Source: Candidatus Falkowbacteria bacterium RIFCSPLOWO2_02_FULL_45_15
Lineage (GTDB): Bacteria; Patescibacteriota; Patescibacteriia; Patescibacteriales; XYC2-FULL-47-12
Assembly: GCA_001777995.1 (NCBI GenBank)
Contig: MFFV01000025.1
Location: 1-6,305 of the forward strand
Length of the DNA: 6,305 nucleotides
Reading direction: 5' to 3'
Position 1 is the stretch's first letter. Every line of letters begins with the position of its first letter. A program made the position numbers and the translations under genes. This document shows positions 5,537 to 6,305 of the stretch, one piece after another. A model generated the notes under the pieces. It was not told the origin of the DNA, did not search any database, and worked only from the letters and a program-made list of their open reading frames with translations.

Positions 5537-5863
5537 ATGACCTTTATTCATAAAGAATTATCCCAAGGCAGATGGCAACAATTAAGTTTGGCTGAACAAA
5601 TTGGCAACATCGGCGCTGAACTCGCGCGCGCTAAATCATGGGAAAGAAAGAATATGGTTAAGCAAAAAAACCAAGCGTTGGCACGGGCATTAGAGTTGAT
5701 AGATTTGACATTAGAGAGCGTTAATAGACCGTCTCAACTTAAAGAAATAACGCGGTTGCGCGAAGTCGTCGCTGGTTTATTCGTCGGCAGTGCAGAGGTT
5801 TACGCTTCTTTGGCGGATTTAGAAAAAATTTATTTGCCGTTTGCAATTTTAGCAAAACGTTAA
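5537..5863 (+). CDS. Small helical protein of unknown function upstream of ruvA
   Basis: This 108-residue protein is predicted to be almost wholly alpha-helical with no membrane segment. The visible conserved-looking blocks are SLAEQIGNIGAELARAKSW (17-35), ALARALELIDLTLES (47-61), and LKEITRLREVVAGLFVG (68-84), then a C-terminal YASLADLEKIYLPFAILAKR. The pattern of 'LAEQ-GNIG-E--RA--W', 'A-ERALELIDLT' and 'LKE--R-REV' resembles a small uncharacterised family that I associate with candidate-phyla bacteria, but I cannot give a family name. It starts 2 nt after the DUF5674 stop without its own ribosome site and ends 25 nt before ruvA, so it is probably co-expressed with both. A role linked to recombination is only an inference from position. 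Confidence 0.75.
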   Translation: MTFIHKELSQGRWQQLSLAEQIGNIGAELARAKSWERKNMVKQKNQALARALELIDLTLESVNRPSQLKEITRLREVVAGLFVGSAEVYASLADLEKIYLPFAILAKR

Positions 5864-5888
5864 TTGTCAGGCGTTAAATGTCAAATGT

Positions 5889-6305
5889 ATGCTCGCATTT
5901 TTACGCGGAAAAATTTTAAACAAAGGCAAAGGATGCGTGATTTTACAAACAGGCGATATCGGCTATCAGATTTTTGTTAATGTCGTTGCCTATGCGGATT
6001 TAAGCATCGGGCAAGAGGTAGAATTTTATTTATATCACCATGTACGCGAGGATATGGAAGACTTGTACGGGTTTAAAAATTTTGCGGAACTGGAATTTTT
6101 TAAATTGCTTTTATCGGTATCGGGCGTGGGGCCAAAGTCAGCGCTCGGGATTTTAGGCATGGCTAGCGTGGAAGACATTAAAGAGTCCATTGGGCATGGC
6201 GATCCTTCACTTTTGACTAAAGTGTCCGGCATTGGCAAAAAAACCGCGGAACGAATCGTGCTGGAACTGCGCAGTAAAATTGATTATTTAGCGCCGCTTA
6301 AAGAC
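5889..6305 (+). CDS. ruvA: Holliday junction branch migration protein RuvA (3'-truncated by the window)
   Basis: RuvA binds four-way DNA junctions as a tetramer and loads the RuvB motor for branch migration. The 139 visible residues, of about 190-200, run M-L-A-F-L-R-G-K-I through the OB-fold domain I (1-62). The acidic pin residues E54 and D55 in HHVREDMEDLYGF match E. coli E55/D56. Two helix-hairpin-helix motifs follow: VSGVGPKSAL (77-86) and VSGIGKKTAERIVLEL (112-127). The frame stays open to base 6305, so the flexible linker and the RuvB-binding domain III lie outside. The ATG at 5889 fits the usual N-terminus; an ATG at 5885 is in another frame. No strong Shine-Dalgarno is present (only CAGGCG about 15 nt upstream). 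No stop occurs before the window end. Confidence 0.96.
   Translation, partial: MLAFLRGKILNKGKGCVILQTGDIGYQIFVNVVAYADLSIGQEVEFYLYHHVREDMEDLYGFKNFAELEFFKLLLSVSGVGPKSALGILGMASVEDIKESIGHGDPSLLTKVSGIGKKTAERIVLELRSKIDYLAPLKD

Noticed and set aside
5885..5887. Upstream ATG as the ruvA start
   Set aside because: It is in a different frame from the RuvA product; ATG 5889 gives the expected N-terminus.
6035..6238. Minus-strand open frame opposite ruvA
   Set aside because: RuvA domain motifs on the + strand explain the sequence fully.

Overview
The window looks like a chromosomal stretch from a small-genome, moderately AT-rich bacterium, most likely of the candidate phyla radiation (Patescibacteria, Parcubacteria-like). 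This is inference from style rather than a marker-gene call. The clues are a type-2 (archaeal/eukaryotic-like) isoleucyl-tRNA synthetase with a KMSKR signature, short palindromic repeats both between and inside genes, a DUF5674 gene, few recognisable Shine-Dalgarno sites, and exclusive use of TAA at all six visible stop codons. No in-frame UGA is read through, so the standard bacterial code fits. All genes are on the + strand and no transposase, integrase, tRNA or rRNA gene is visible.

Layout. (1) 1-2625: the 3' part of ileS, already open at base 1, interrupted in frame by two repeat-derived segments (a GC-rich palindrome at 1720-1742 and four 7-bp tandem repeats at 2227-2254). (2) 2630-2749: a 120-bp palindromic element with 12-bp perfect terminal inverted repeats. 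(3) 2760-3320: a polytopic membrane protein, possibly VTT/DedA-like. (4) 3332-3405: a second, shorter palindromic element. (5) 3412-3993: a kinase-fold-like protein that appears to lack the catalytic aspartate. (6) 3997-4103: a second, partly decayed copy of the first element. (7) 4112-5053: a NIF3-like dinuclear-metal protein. (8) 5054-5189: an intergenic region with an imperfect hairpin, an A/G-rich run and a good intrinsic terminator. (9) 5190-5534 (DUF5674), 5537-5863 (unknown helical protein) and 5889-6305 (start of ruvA, cut by the window end): a tight unit.

How it fits together. The left part is a run of co-directional genes whose intergenic gaps are almost wholly made of palindromic elements. 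Each element starts 3-11 nt after a stop codon and ends 6-10 nt before the next start codon, so any read-through mRNA would carry a large hairpin between each pair of genes. The terminator at about 5117-5151 separates this from the DUF5674-helical-ruvA unit, whose spacings of 2 and 25 nt suggest co-transcription with the Holliday-junction gene. The most unusual points are the repeat pieces translated inside ileS, the shared TGTCATT ends of two otherwise different repeat families, covariation between the two long copies, and the pseudokinase-like protein.
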